This document shows, piece after piece, positions 1 to 12,813 of a stretch of 64,000 nt of DNA; position 1 is the stretch's first letter; each line of letters opens with the position of its first letter. The stretch covers positions 295,001 through 359,000 of the forward strand of contig NC_066593.1 of NCBI RefSeq assembly GCF_905475345.1, given 5' to 3'. The notes beneath the pieces were generated by a model that was given only the letters and a program-made list of their open reading frames with translations, made no database searches and had not been told where the DNA came from. Both the position numbers and the translations under genes were made by a program. The DNA comes from Vespula vulgaris. Taxonomy: Eukaryota > Arthropoda > Insecta > Hymenoptera > Vespidae.

Positions 1-2200
1 ACGAAGAAAGGTAGAGGTGGTACGAGGGCTGAGAAATCGGCCGCAACGACGATCGATCGAATTAAGCCACCGTGAGTGGCCTCGATCGCGATATGCAAAT
101 TAAAAAGGATTTTCTATTCTTTAAGAATGACGCGCGAAAGCGAAAGCGGCGGGGGTCCGAAGGACAATTCGATTTCCGCTAATAACACGACCGTTAGCCT
201 ACGGCGAGAGTCCTGCCGAGGAGAACGGACTTTCTTCTTCCTCTTCTCTCTCGACGGTTCGCTCTTCTTAGTCGGTGCTCGTCGACAATAATGGCCTGCC
301 CATTTTCGTTCAATGCCGAAGACGGGGGTTAAAAAGCTCCGGCGGAGGGTGAGAGCAGTCCCGTCGTGCTTCCTCACAATACTCCTTAGGCCACTGGCAA
401 TTAACTTATGTACCTATATCGCACGTACCACCTATTCTCCTTACTCTTTGTCTTTTTATCTTTTTGCTCGTACTCGAACGGAATGGAAACTAGGAACTTG
501 GAACGTCGTCTAAACTCGTAATAAAGCGGAGCTGATCCCGTGGCGAAATTTTTTAAACGTTGCCCGTCAAATATAAAGTTGCTCGGCATGAATATTCATC
601 GAGGATCGTAGTCGGTAAATATGCGATCGCGAGAAGCCGAAACGTTTCGCCTTTGAGCAGACGTAAATCGCGACACATGTCCCACGGTGAAGCTTCCTTC
701 TTAATCATTCTTTTTTAGGAGATATATCGTCGTCCGAGTATCGTGAAAGCATTATTGCTTTCCGAACGACGATTTCTCTTACGCAATTTTCCTCGGTCGA
801 CGCGCGCATTACGCAGATCTCATCGGGCAACGTTAACAAACATTTTGGATATAGCGGCGTGACGTTTTATGGGATATGAGTGCATCGTTATTTTAGAAAA
901 ATAAAAAGAAGAAAAGAAAAAGAACGATCCGACTGTTAACTCCGAAGAAGATAGCTACGCTCGAAGAATAGGTATATTTTTACGCGCGACAAAAAGTCAT
1001 CTTTAACGAGGAATGATTTGTGGTGGAAGACCGACTAGACTTCTCGCGCCTCGAGGCAACTCGCCGACCTTGCCGACTTCTCATCTATCTATGGAACCTC
1101 TTGAACGTGCCTACTTATACCTACGGGTCTAAGTATTACTCGTTTTGACTTTTAATAATTATCAATTTCGCGATTTCGATTAAAAATTCAACGTGCTAAC
1201 GTCGGTATTTACGACGCTTACGGTTAATGTTACGTTAATTTATCCGAGCAAGTCTCACGTCCCAGATTCAAACGCGGATTATGCGAAACCAGGTCGGTCA
1301 ACGAAGGGTCCGAACGGTTTGAACATTTCCGAGCAGGTAAAAAACGCTCGGTGAAGAACGATTCGAGTCTCTTCTTGAGCTTTTCTCACGACACGATGGA
1401 ACGCACGATCGTCGATCTTTCTCGTCGAACGGATGGAAAGGCGCATTTGAATTTTCTTCTTTTCCTTCGAGAAGAGAGAAAGTGATGGCGGGAGAGAGAG
1501 AAAAGTCACAGGAGAGCCGTTACGCGAGAACGACGAATATTGAGATTTTTGTCGGAACACGATAAACAGCTAGACTTAACGAGGAATGATTTGTCGAGCG
1601 GCTAGACTCGAAAAGCCGGAGGCCATATACGTGCATTACCGAAGGACGATGTATGGCTTGCCCGGACGCACCCTTTTCCTTTAGCGAGTCATCGAAATCA
1701 TCGAGAAAACCCAAGTGCCACGTCCTACCTTCGTTTCACATATTTCATACTCAGTCCAACGCGCGAACTCCGTTGAGAATATCAATTTTTTTCTGTTCTT
1801 CCCTTTTTTTCAACGAGTCGAGGAAAAAGACAAAATATATAGAGTCGTTAAGTGCGTCTCATTTTTATCGACTACGCGATCGATTTCGGAAAAGGCTACT
1901 TCTCGTAAATGTACGACGACGTCTCGAGATGATGTATCGGTGAAAGAATCTAACTAATGGAAGCGCGCTGTGCAACACTGGAGATTAGTTAACGGGGCAC
2001 GAATATGCGCGTACATATTCGGGATCATATGCTTGGCCGACTTCGAACTGGTTTGCCGGAGGCGCGCCGTGCTCGGAGCCGAATTACGAGAAGGACAACG
2101 AAAACGACGAGGTGGACGCGGATCGCTCTCAGAAAAGCGGAGCAAACATCCCCCCTCTCTTGTACGTTTGTAAAGACGAGCGCTCGCTTTGTTCCCAGGA

Positions 2201-2229
2201 GAAAGAGAGAGAGAGAGACAGAGGGAGAC

Positions 2230-2264
<35 letters not shown>
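2201..2264. repeat. (GA)n microsatellite, imperfect
   Basis: The stretch consists almost entirely of GA dinucleotides interrupted by a few C and G changes. Confidence 0.9.
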
Positions 2265-2270
<6 letters not shown>

Positions 2271-5200
2271 GCAAGACCAATCTCATTATACGAAATTGTT
2301 TCGTCGAAAGTGTTTAAAGAGAGAAAAAACGAGAATGAAAATATTCTTCCTCTCGATCATCGAATTTTGTCGGTCGTTAACCGAATTAACACTCTGTCGC
2401 TTCCGAAACTTGTAAAAAGAAGAAAAAAAAAAAAAGGAAAAGACGCGGCTCGACGTTACGCGCTGAAAAAATATTTCTATCGAGAGGATACGATCGCAAA
2501 AGTATCGTCGAAATCTCTAATGAGTTACTCCTTTCAAATCGGTTCGAGTTGTAACTTTTGATCCATGAACGCTCAACGTTTGTTCTCGACTGACGATCAT
2601 CATTTTTTTACAGGATACATCGATTAAGATGTTATCGGGATCTTAAATTACAGAGTCATAATTGAAAAGGGTTTTTAGGTACGTTAAACGAGCTAGAAGC
2701 ACGATCGCATTGCACGCGTACGTGATTAAGAGTCATTAAATTGCTTAATGCGATCGCGGCACGATGTTCGGGCGTTACGTCGTACACGTTCACGGTGCTA
2801 ATACCACCCTATTCACAAAAGCATAAGCGTCTAATAATTTCGAAAATTATCTTTATAAATATCATGGCAGCGGTATCGCTCGTATCTCTCTCGAAAGGAA
2901 CGAGTCGAGAGCTTTAGTAAATAACGCGCTTGACGTCGTAATTAATATACTATACGGTTTTTTCCAAAATAAATCGTTTCAAGATCGAACAAAAAAGAAA
3001 TAAATGGTCGTGTGGAATGTCGATTTTCTGTCGCAATCGAGGAGATACATTTTTACCGTGGAAAGTATCGACTCTTTCGAAAAGACGAATCAATCGCGGA
3101 AGGATTCGAAAAAGACGCGTGCTCGTCCCTCGACGATCTCTGGTAATCGTGCGCTTCTTCTGAGCGTTGAACTTTCTTCCCACCTCTTCCTCTTCTCGAA
3201 GATTACCGCTGCGTTCGCACGATGATCATCGTATCTCGTTACGTAATGTCGAGCACGGTCTACGCTCTCGAACGATTGACTTTTACTGGACGCTTCGCGA
3301 CCTTACCACGTTCATTGGCTCCACCAAAGAGAAGGAAGTCGTTAAAACTGTTGGAACCTAGAAAAAAAGTTAATATATATATATAGATATATATCGACCG
3401 GTAAATTCCTGTTCGCGAGACGTCGAGCAAAGTTAATAATAATCGATTTGACGCGTAATTAATGAGTCACCGCGAAATACTACTCGCATAATCGAGTACG
3501 AATTCTTTTCTCGCCGATTCGTATAAAGAAGGTAAAGCGCAATAGCGTCGATATTTCGAACAACGAAGAAAGGAAGAAAGAAGCATTGACTTTTCTCGAT
3601 CGTTCATAAAATCTACTCTACGCGCACATATGTGATACACGATCTCTTTCTCTCTTTCATACATTCGCAAGTACGAGTACGTTGGACCGGTCACACTCAC
3701 GAGCTACCTCCGACTCTCCCGTATATCCACTACTCCGCTGTCTCGTACGTATACGTAAGCTGAATTCCTATAATGGGTATGCAAGTGGCGAAGCAGGTTC
3801 CATTCATTCATGTTCGGAGCGAATGCACTAGTGGCCTACCATTTACAATTTCCCATTTACCATTTACCGTCGTCCTCTCCTAGCACGTGCTGCCTGCTGC
3901 TCCTGTGTTTCTCGGTCTCGTGCTAGAATCGGAGAGAGAGGGAGAGAGAGAGACTGCGAGCCTTTGGAACATCGGCAAAAATTCTAAAGTCTTCGTAAGC
4001 CTTTTCTATCGATTTCCTGAAGAAACTTCAGAAGGAGAGAAATATGGTCGATGTACGAAAAGTACTCGAGGAGAAAAGCACGAAGAAAGAAAGGGAGACG
4101 AGAAGCTAGGACGAGAGAAGGCACATGTGCATCCCGATTGGTAGTATTCGGCGTAATAACCGTAATTGAGAGTAATGATACGTAGCGTGATAGTGCGAGG
4201 TAACGTTGCATAGAAAGAATTCTTTCTATTTCAAAACCGCGACCCGCTCTGTAATTTCATATATGGCGTATGTAAGTACACGCGTGTGTCCTGGCCGCTC
4301 TTGGACAACCCTTTTCTTTCTTCTTTTTCCTCCTTCAAGGATAAGCGACTTTTACAAAAGATATCCTCGTAAATCGTCGATAATGACGATGACGGTATTC
4401 GCGTTTTCAAGAACGACACGTTATTATTGCAAATAGGTACGCGAGACGTCGTAAGGGAGTTTCGAAATCGACGAGAAAAAGGATCGAAACTTTTTTATCT
4501 TCTCTTTCGTACGATACGTCCTCGGTTCGAATCCCAGGGCAGAAATTTGTCGAGCCTAAAAATCGGCGAGGCCATACATCAGTGGAGTATCGTTATTAGT
4601 GATCTCCGCTTTAGAGACTAAAGGTTCGCGCTCGGTATCGGCGGAGAGCAACATAATACAAGATCTTTCGAATCGATATTCCATTTCCAGCTTAAACGCA
4701 TTTGTCATTCGGGGACAGAACGATGCTGGAGATAAATCTCTTAACGGTAGAACTTTTAAGTTGGAAGCCACGATACGGCTCTCTGGACATTGTGTAATGA
4801 CTTCTGCGGAAATTTTAAGTACTCGGCCCGGTTAGACGCTAACGTCAGGATGAAAAATTCATTGGCCTCGCTCGAACGATTTCTGGTGCTGGATTAACGA
4901 CGACGACGAAGACGTAGTAAATGTAATGAGTTAAACGTCGAAAGTCCTATCGTTTTCTCACGATTTCAGCGATAGCGAAGATAAAGAAAGATTCGAGATA
5001 ACCCGACACCCATCGGACAAATTCGATCGTTCGCGCACCTGGTCGCTTCATTCGAATTTCAAATGTCACCGTTCGATCCCCATCGAAAGCGTTCTAACCG
5101 AGAACCGACGACTTTGGCCGATCCAAGGCGAGGAGGTCTTGGCGGAAGGAACGACGGACTTACGGTTTACAACTCAATCTTAACGTCGTTCCGACGGGTG

Positions 5201-5836
5201 ACCCGCTTCGTCGATTCGTTTCGGGTTTCATCGATTTTTCAGGACAACGACACGAACCCAGGAACGTTCTAAGATAAAAGAAAAACGAAGAAAGAGGAAA
5301 GAGAGATTGCACGCGCGCGTAGCTACGGCCGTTTACGTATTTACATAGCTCGTGATCTTAAACGAGCAATGTCACGCATCGAATCGCTCGAAGGCACGCG
5401 CAACCGTGCTCGTAGCATTTTTCCATGAGTTTGCTCTCGAGAGCGACGCTCGATTCAGCTTCCCTCGCTGAATTATTTAATAGAGAGAAAGATCGCAACC
5501 GATGATGCAACCGGTAGTTCGAGAAACGCTTCGGAAAATCCATACAACGATCCATACTAAACGTATCGAATAGGAAAGGAATACCACGCGCGTTTCTCGG
5601 TCTTTATTACTTTTCTTCGGGCGTTTCGACGATTTCTTCGCATCGTAATCGGCACGCTTCGCGAATCGATGAAAACTAACGCACCGAATCCATAATAATT
5701 TCGAAGACTCTCTCTCGTCGTTGGGTTCAACGATCCGTTGTTCAAGCCGACGATGTACCACGAATTCCAGACGTACAGATTCGCTAATTAGGTCTCGAGC
5801 GAAGGAACGAGCGCGGCCTCCTCTTTCACGCGTTCC

Positions 5837-5861
5837 CTCTCTCTCTCTCTCTCTCTCTCTC
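5837..5861. repeat. (CT)n microsatellite
   Basis: An uninterrupted CT dinucleotide run; a GA run of about 17 bases follows near 6,006. Confidence 0.9.
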
Positions 5862-8001
5862 GGCTGAGTTTGCATCCACGCGCGAGACATCACAATGAGA
5901 GACAATAGGTGCTTCTTGTTGATTGTACCGAGGCTCTCGAGAAGCGCATAGAGGTGCAGGGAGGTGTGAAAGAGGATAATAATATAGAGTTACTTCTCTC
6001 TCCCGAGAGAGAGAGAGAGAGTCGGTCGTCCCTCTCTCCTTCTCTCGTATGGGCGCGCGCGTTTCATATCGATACAGTTTCCTCTCTCCTTCTTTTTATA
6101 CCTCTCGCTCTTGCGAGTCCTTTGCTACGACTCGATCCTTCCCTCTCTTCTTTCTTCCACGTCCCTTTTCCCTGCCTCTTCCTCGGTCCAGCACCTCCGT
6201 GTATACGAGAACGCAAGCGAGAGAGAGAGAGAGAGAATAATTTTCGGTGGCTACGCAGCGGGACGTCCCGCGCGCGTCGAACGAAATCCCATCCCATTAT
6301 TTCCCGGTTACGGCACACTTTAGCGCGCGCGAAAAGTCAGCGCTCGGGACGAAAGAACTCGCGATCCGAATAAAAGGGTTACGCTCTCTTCGCGATCGCG
6401 CGCCATTGTGAAAACGGAAAGACGAGACGTCGTCTTCTATCTCCTTTCGTAGTCTCGCGCGAAAGGAAGGTATATTATCTCTGGAGATCCTCCGAGGCGA
6501 TCGATTAATATTCAACGCCGACGATATCTTCGAGCGAAGATGCGCGAGCTCTTAATATTTCTTGTAAGTCATCGACTCGGATATTACGCAGCTTTCGCGC
6601 TTATAAACGACCGTTTAACTCCACCACCGGTATTCTTCCTGAATTCCTTAACGCAGTCGATTCGCCTCGTACCTCGAAGAATTTTTACTGGCTTCCCATC
6701 GCGTTGGACGAGCGAAAAAGGTTGCCTCATCGGATGAGTTACAGCGTCTACGAAAAGTATCGACGTAATTCCTTCCTTTTTCGATAATCGTATTGAGAGA
6801 TGAAGAAGAAACGATGACAAAATATTTCGCTGGAATAAAGATATAATTGCAATCGAACGCTTTTCGATACCGGTGCGATACCGATATCTATCTCTAAGCT
6901 CGTAATATATTTAACGACGTTAAATTTTAACGCGTTCGTTTCTGACCGATCGAGATTAGCCGAACGGCGAAAGAAGCGGATGGAAACTTCCTCGGACTAT
7001 CTATTAACCGTTTTAGGGCATTGCCGTGTACGCGAGGGAAATCGCCCGAGCGATTTGCGCTATCGCTTTTCTTTCTTTCTTTTTTTTTTCCTTTCTGCCT
7101 TCTTCGGCACCTCCTTCAACCCCGCAGCGATACATAGGCGAATGCTAATTGTTCTCGTCCTGTCCGAGTAATTTTAAAGCTATGTAGGAAGTGAGTACGT
7201 GGCGTTGCTTATCCTATCAGTCGTTACGGTGGATAGTCACGTTCGTATCCCTTTCCTCTCCTCCTTCTCCTCCAGCCCTCCGATCCTACCTTCTCCTTCT
7301 CGCTCGACGCTCGAAAACGTTGGAGAGATAGAGCACGCTCGTCGGATATGACTTAAAAAAGGAGAGCTCGAGGAGAGATAGAAGGGAGTACGCGCCCTCC
7401 GTCGAAAGACAGATAACGAGCACCTTACTTCGTTTAACCGCGACTCGCCTAATCCGGTAGCCTTGCGTACGCTCTCAGAAAAAATCTCAGAGAAAACCAT
7501 AACGGGGAGGCACGCGCGCGCGCACACGCTCGCTCCGAAGGATTCAGAATAGACTCCGAAGGAGTCGATTTTTCTAACGTTTTATCCCGACGAGATAACG
7601 ATAGAGCGAGTTTCTTGCGGGTCGCTTTCTTCGCAACAGCTGAACGCACGTGCGCACCGCTCGACGAAACGTTCAACTAGTTTGTCGCTCGAGAACGTGC
7701 CGTTACTTTTTCGTTACCTATTCCCTTTCTCTCTCTCTCTCCCTCTCAAACTTTAATCTAAATTAACACTCGCTCGAGAAAAAATTCATATCGATTACGA
7801 TCTCGGCATCGTCGTCGTAGCGACCGTGAGAGAATGACCTGTCGGATACAGCGTTTTATCTGTGAAAAATAAAAAGCAAATACCCCGCACCGGCGTGTGT
7901 ATACTTGTGTTCGAGAAAAAAAATGGGGAGAAAGGATTGAAAGGGTTGACGGGGATCATCCATCCATCAAAGTCACTCCTGGGGTACCCCTCGCTCGTTT
8001 C

Positions 8002-8004
<3 letters not shown>

Positions 8005-8051
<47 letters not shown>

Positions 8052-8130
8052 TCTACGGTTTGATGACGGACAACGTGCGCGCTGAAACGCGCGTTACGCT
8101 TCCAAAAAAGAGAAAGAGAGAGAGAGAGAG
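8005..8130. repeat. (CT)n tract followed by (GA)n tract, potential hairpin
   Basis: A 44-base CT run at 8,005-8,048 is followed 60 bases later by a GA run at 8,109-8,130. The two are complementary, so a single strand could fold back over about 22 pairs. Confidence 0.85.
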
Positions 8131-8783
8131 GGAAACAGAACGAAAACGAGAACGAGACAAGGGCGGCGAAAGAGCACATTGTCACGATATCGAGCACTAA
8201 TACTCTGATTCCATGCAAGAAGAAGGCTTCGTGGTAGAGACGGAAAGAAAAAGAGAAGGAGAGAGGGGAAAAGATATTTAAAAAAAAGAAAATAGAAAGA
8301 AAAAGTATAAGAGCAAAAAAATATCAGCGAAAGCTGCCGTAAAAGAGTATTATGGGAGCACAGACTCAAACTCGCGTGTCTCGCATCCATATCAGGAGGT
8401 GCACGCATCCCCAGCCCACGTATTAAATCGCCGACTCGAAGAGGAAAGGAGGGAGAGAGGGAGACATTTTGCCTTCCTTTTCTTTTTTTTTATCCTTCTT
8501 AAGTTGCTCGTACTTAGTCTCGATGCCTCGAGCTTGCCGCCGGAAGTGACCGGTTACTCGGATAGAGACCAGAGGAATAACGATCCTGAAGTCTTCGAAC
8601 AGCGTCGCTCGTCCGAAAAAAACGAGTCCTTGCCGAGAAAGATAGAAGGCGGGAGAGAGAGCGAGAGAGAGAGAGCAAAGGCGGAACCATTTCTTTAATA
8701 AAATTACGCGATAACGAAGACGCCTATCTCGCTAACCGTACTATTTTCCAACCGTGCACGCGGAAATTAATGTAATTAAAGTT

Positions 8784-8785
8784 CC

Positions 8786-8819
<34 letters not shown>
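8784..8819. repeat. (CT)n microsatellite
   Basis: A CT dinucleotide run with one TTT interruption near its 5' end. Confidence 0.85.
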
Positions 8820-8826
<7 letters not shown>

Positions 8827-11800
8827 TCGCTCCCCCCTCTTTCCTTCCTAGATCCGACGATTGAAATTAATCGAGTCGACGTATGTACTCCTTCGCTCGA
8901 TCGAAGCTTTAAACGACGTTCAGAAACTTCCTAGCTCTCTCTCCTTCTCTCTCTCGTCCGATCTCTTGTCGATGATTTTCCTCCTGTCGATTAACCTACG
9001 AATGACTTAATCCACGAACATAAATTCCGTTATCGATCTCGATACTCTTCCCTGGGATCGACTAATTATACGGAAGTATTAGTTCCTCGATTACGAGATT
9101 TTCTTATATATTTTTTTTCTCTTTAGCCATCTTTTTCTCTTATATTTTACCGTTTAATTACTCCTCTTCCTTGCGTTATTAATATCGTCTCCGTTATTAT
9201 ACGAAGCTGTGGGAAAATAATGCGCGATCGTTGCTACGATTTACATCTCCTTTGCCAAAGAATATTTCCCTCGATTCAGCTCGATTAATCTCCAGATTTC
9301 ATATATATATATGTGTGTGTATCATAGATACGGACTGTCGGTAAACCAGGAACATAAATTTAACCTGTAAAATTAGTATGCGAGTCGCGCCGAGCGTCAC
9401 TCCGGCAAACGACGAGGACGTGTGAGCGGACTTAGATGACATCGGATCGAGATAGTTATCAAAATAAAGCGGAGCATACGTTATCCGCGACGTTTTCCAC
9501 TCCATATATCACCGAGGAAGGTTCACGCGTCCACGATGTTGGAAAAGAAGCCGCGCAACTTACGAAAATCGCATCGACGCTTCGTCCGTCGCATATACGA
9601 AAGAAAAAAAGAAATGATATCGAATTTGAAAAATATATCGAACGATAGCGGCGAGAGAGAGTGGTATTTAATATCGTCGTGAATAGTCGCGATCGTAAAG
9701 CAACGGCTGCCAACGTCGAGAAGCGCGCGGAGGCGACTTTATTGAAATGCGCGAGAGGGAGCAAACAGGGTGGGTTCTCGAGTCGCGTGGACGATACTCC
9801 CACGGAATATTAAGCGACTCTCTCTTCCTCTCCTTGCTCTTTATGCGTTCTACCTACCTGCAACATTTACGTATTGAGGTAGGTGCATACGCGAGTGCGA
9901 ATGGAGTTTACGCGCGCGCATACGCTATACATCTGCATATATGGGAGGACTCTAAAGTACAGCCTTCTTTTCTCATTCGACTATCTTCGGCCGTCTTACG
10001 TGCGTTACGCGCTACATTCCTCGCGATCATCTGACGGAACGGTCGTCTACCGGGCAACTCTTTTTCATTATGCCGATTCTTTTTCTTCTTCTTTCAATGA
10101 TCTTTAAGACCGATTAAAGTTCTAAATACACGCGTCGAACTCGACATCTGCTATAAGCTACCTTATCGAGCTTCTAAAAACGGCGCAAGTCGGTGAGCCG
10201 TGAACGTCGGGAATTATAATGGATAGATTCTCTCGAGTCCTTTAGAAAACGTGAACGAGCATGAACTCGCAGGATTTGCGAGAAATATCGACTGACGGAC
10301 GGTGGAGGGGCGCTTAGTACGACATAATTGTAATCAAAATCGATGGTGGAACGTTTTCGCTCGCGTCTAAACGACGTAGAAATGACAAGGAAGAAGTAAA
10401 GTAGGAAAAATCGATCGAACGCCTCTCGAAGCTTCCCTCGTCTCCGGTGTCTGAGAGCAAGTCGTCGCGAGAGAAGGAAGATCAAAGAAGAGTTCGAAAA
10501 CCGGATGCGCAGGTGATGTCTCTCGCTGAGGGTTCTTCGAATTTGCATATGTATCCGGCAGGCTGCACGGATCACCCTTAAAATTTCTCTTTGAACGGTA
10601 TAGACCGAAAGAGAGTCAGATTCGTTCGGTCTCTCTCGCGTCGTCGAGAGAAAAGGAGATAAAAAGAGAGAAAAGGAAGAAAACAACCCCAGGCCGCTTC
10701 GCGCGCGCGTGTACGTGTGCAGTATGCATGTATATATATATATACATATGGACGCACACGCGTGTGCGTGTGTAGGGCTTTTTTCCCGATAGCAGGCGAC
10801 GCGAGTATATTCCGAGCACGTAGGCGCTTCTACGTGCTCGCATTATTCCGAAATTCGTTCGTCGAAGCGCGAGTTCTTCGAGTGCCCTCCACGCTCGCGT
10901 TTTTCTCCGCTCATCGAAGCGATGAACCGCTCGAAGCGACGGTAGATCGGTGCAGTTCGCAGCAGCTAGCACCAGCGCGCCGTGTTTTCTTCGTCCTTCG
11001 CGACTCAAAGGGAGGACGCGCCGCGCATCGTCGAAAATCTTCGTGGAACGCACCGAGAAAAACTTGCACGTCCTGCTTCTTTATTCGATTCTCTCCCTTC
11101 CTCCCTGCTTCGAGATAGCGAACCGAGGAACGCGAAAGCTTATTCGGCGCTACGGTGACACCGACATCGATCTCGATACACGAGCTGAAAATTCGCGAGA
11201 TCACGAGCTATGTCATTTTTGCGTTGTCGCGAAATTCCTTCCTCGGATAATAAGCTACCGCCGTTGGAGCTACCACCGAACGAAGGTAGGGGGAAAAAAG
11301 GTAGCGCATGCGACCGATAGGATACCGCAGGTCTAAATTACTGTTTACACGCTTCCATCGCGAATAAAATTCTCGCCGTCGTGATCACGAATGAGAATCA
11401 TTGTTTAAACTAGATCGCCGGATTCGGATATCGTTCGGAACGGGAAACGATCTATTCCGTACGAATTACTCGCGCGAATTCGAGGACCCGGCGAAGGGAC
11501 GATAGATAGACTCGATAGAGAATAAGAGAGGGATCTAGTGCCTGTGCAAACAGTCGCCAAGGAAAATATTTGCACAGGATAACTCGATCCCTCATTATCA
11601 GGATGGCTGCTTCTCTCTTTCTCTCGCTCCTCTCTTTTGCTCTTTCGGAAGTCGACGGTTATCCAGGTGCGACCGAATAAGAAATAAGAGAGCGTGGCGT
11701 ACGCACGAGAGAACGAAGATAGGGTAGGGGTAGGAGAGAAAGCGAGAGAGCAAGAGATTGATTTTACATGCATAAATTAGAGAGGACGAACCTTTATTCC

Positions 11801-12177
11801 ATCGCGCAGGGTCGGGAATTGGGAATGGAATTGGGATCTACGTAGGTACGTACGCGCGTACGTACGTACGTACGACGGAGAAGAGAAGAGAAGAGAAGAG
11901 AGGAGAGTATAAATTGATGACTGTAGGCAAAAGGCAGGGGTTTATAATAATTAATCTTCGTACGTGTATATATATTGCCCTCTCTTTCTTTCTCCCGTCC
12001 ATCGTCTTCCTCCTCGCTCTCTCGCTTCCTCCCGAGGACGGCAGAGGCATCTGCCTATACCAGTGGCAGCGTAAGAATCGTTCACCGAGATTGTATTTGT
12101 ACTACCAACAGATAATTCTCTCTTTCTCTTTTTTGCTTTTTTAAATACCCTCATGAATCGCATCATCGTAGATGGTT

Positions 12178-12194
12178 CCCCCCCCCCCCCCCCC
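12178..12194. repeat. Poly(C) run of 17 bases
   Basis: Seventeen consecutive C residues. The complementary strand is a G run that could take part in a quadruplex; the length is prone to sequencing error. Confidence 0.9.
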
Positions 12195-12813
12195 ATAGCC
12201 GGAAGATATTACTCCGGTGGAAAGTAAGAAGCGGTGACAAATATCCGGACGTCTCGATGCGCTTGCGGTGAAAATCATGGCTCGGGTATTGCGAGTCAAA
12301 GATAAGAAGAGGGGTCTCGAGGGGAGGGGAATGGGGTAGAAGAAGAGGCGATTAGATATCGTGATGTATAGGTCGACGATAAATTATCGACCGAGGAGTA
12401 CAGGCGCGAGAAGAGGACACCGACGACTTCCATCGTTGGTGGTCATTGCTAAATTGAGGAATCATCGTTGCGCGTGGAAGATCGTCGTTAATTGATAAAT
12501 TCGATGAGTCTGAGAGTAATTTATCGCGTTACCAGCACGGCCGGTTTGCTGCTACCATCCGAACGGTTCCTTTACATTTTTCTACGTCTTTCTCTCCTTC
12601 CCGCTTGTTCGGAGTCTGCGACCTTCGCAAAAGGCGTCTTTCTAAATGATCGGCTTAGCCTTTCGTAGACCTCGCGGTTCGATCCAACGCGATTCTAGTT
12701 CCCGGGGTTATTAGAAAACGCAAAGACGCGTATCTGAAAGATATTTCAACGTTTGGGATAAAGCCCGGTGGAAATTTTCAACAAATATCGTGCTTTTTCT
12801 GTTGCACCGACAG

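Larger units (their letters stand above)
1..12813. other. CpG-rich noncoding stretch, probably grainyhead intron or upstream region
   Basis: No reading frame here could be supported as an exon: the open frames are short, often start at GTG or TTG, and are rich in Arg, Ser and Leu as expected of CpG-rich or (CT/GA)n DNA read in any frame. The first supported exon starts at 12,814 with an acceptor and an incomplete codon, so grainyhead must have coding exons further upstream, most likely outside the window. The stretch is therefore most likely an intron, perhaps with enhancers. It holds many GA/CT runs, a tacg palindrome near 11,850, a perfect hairpin at 10,813-10,840 and a 17-base C run at 12,178. 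Confidence 0.6.

Noticed and set aside
2005..2561. Two overlapping frames of 136 and 149 codons
   Set aside because: They are opened by the GA repeat, contain Arg/Glu dipeptide runs and have no real start or domain.
4524..4534. GGTTCGAATCC, identical to a tRNA B-box/T-loop
   Set aside because: No matching A-box, acceptor stem or cloverleaf could be built from the 60 bases upstream; the T-arm itself has a mismatch.
10174..11336. Several 95-170 codon frames on both strands
   Set aside because: Overlapping Arg/Ser-rich frames on opposite strands are typical of CpG-rich noncoding DNA and none has splice partners or motifs.
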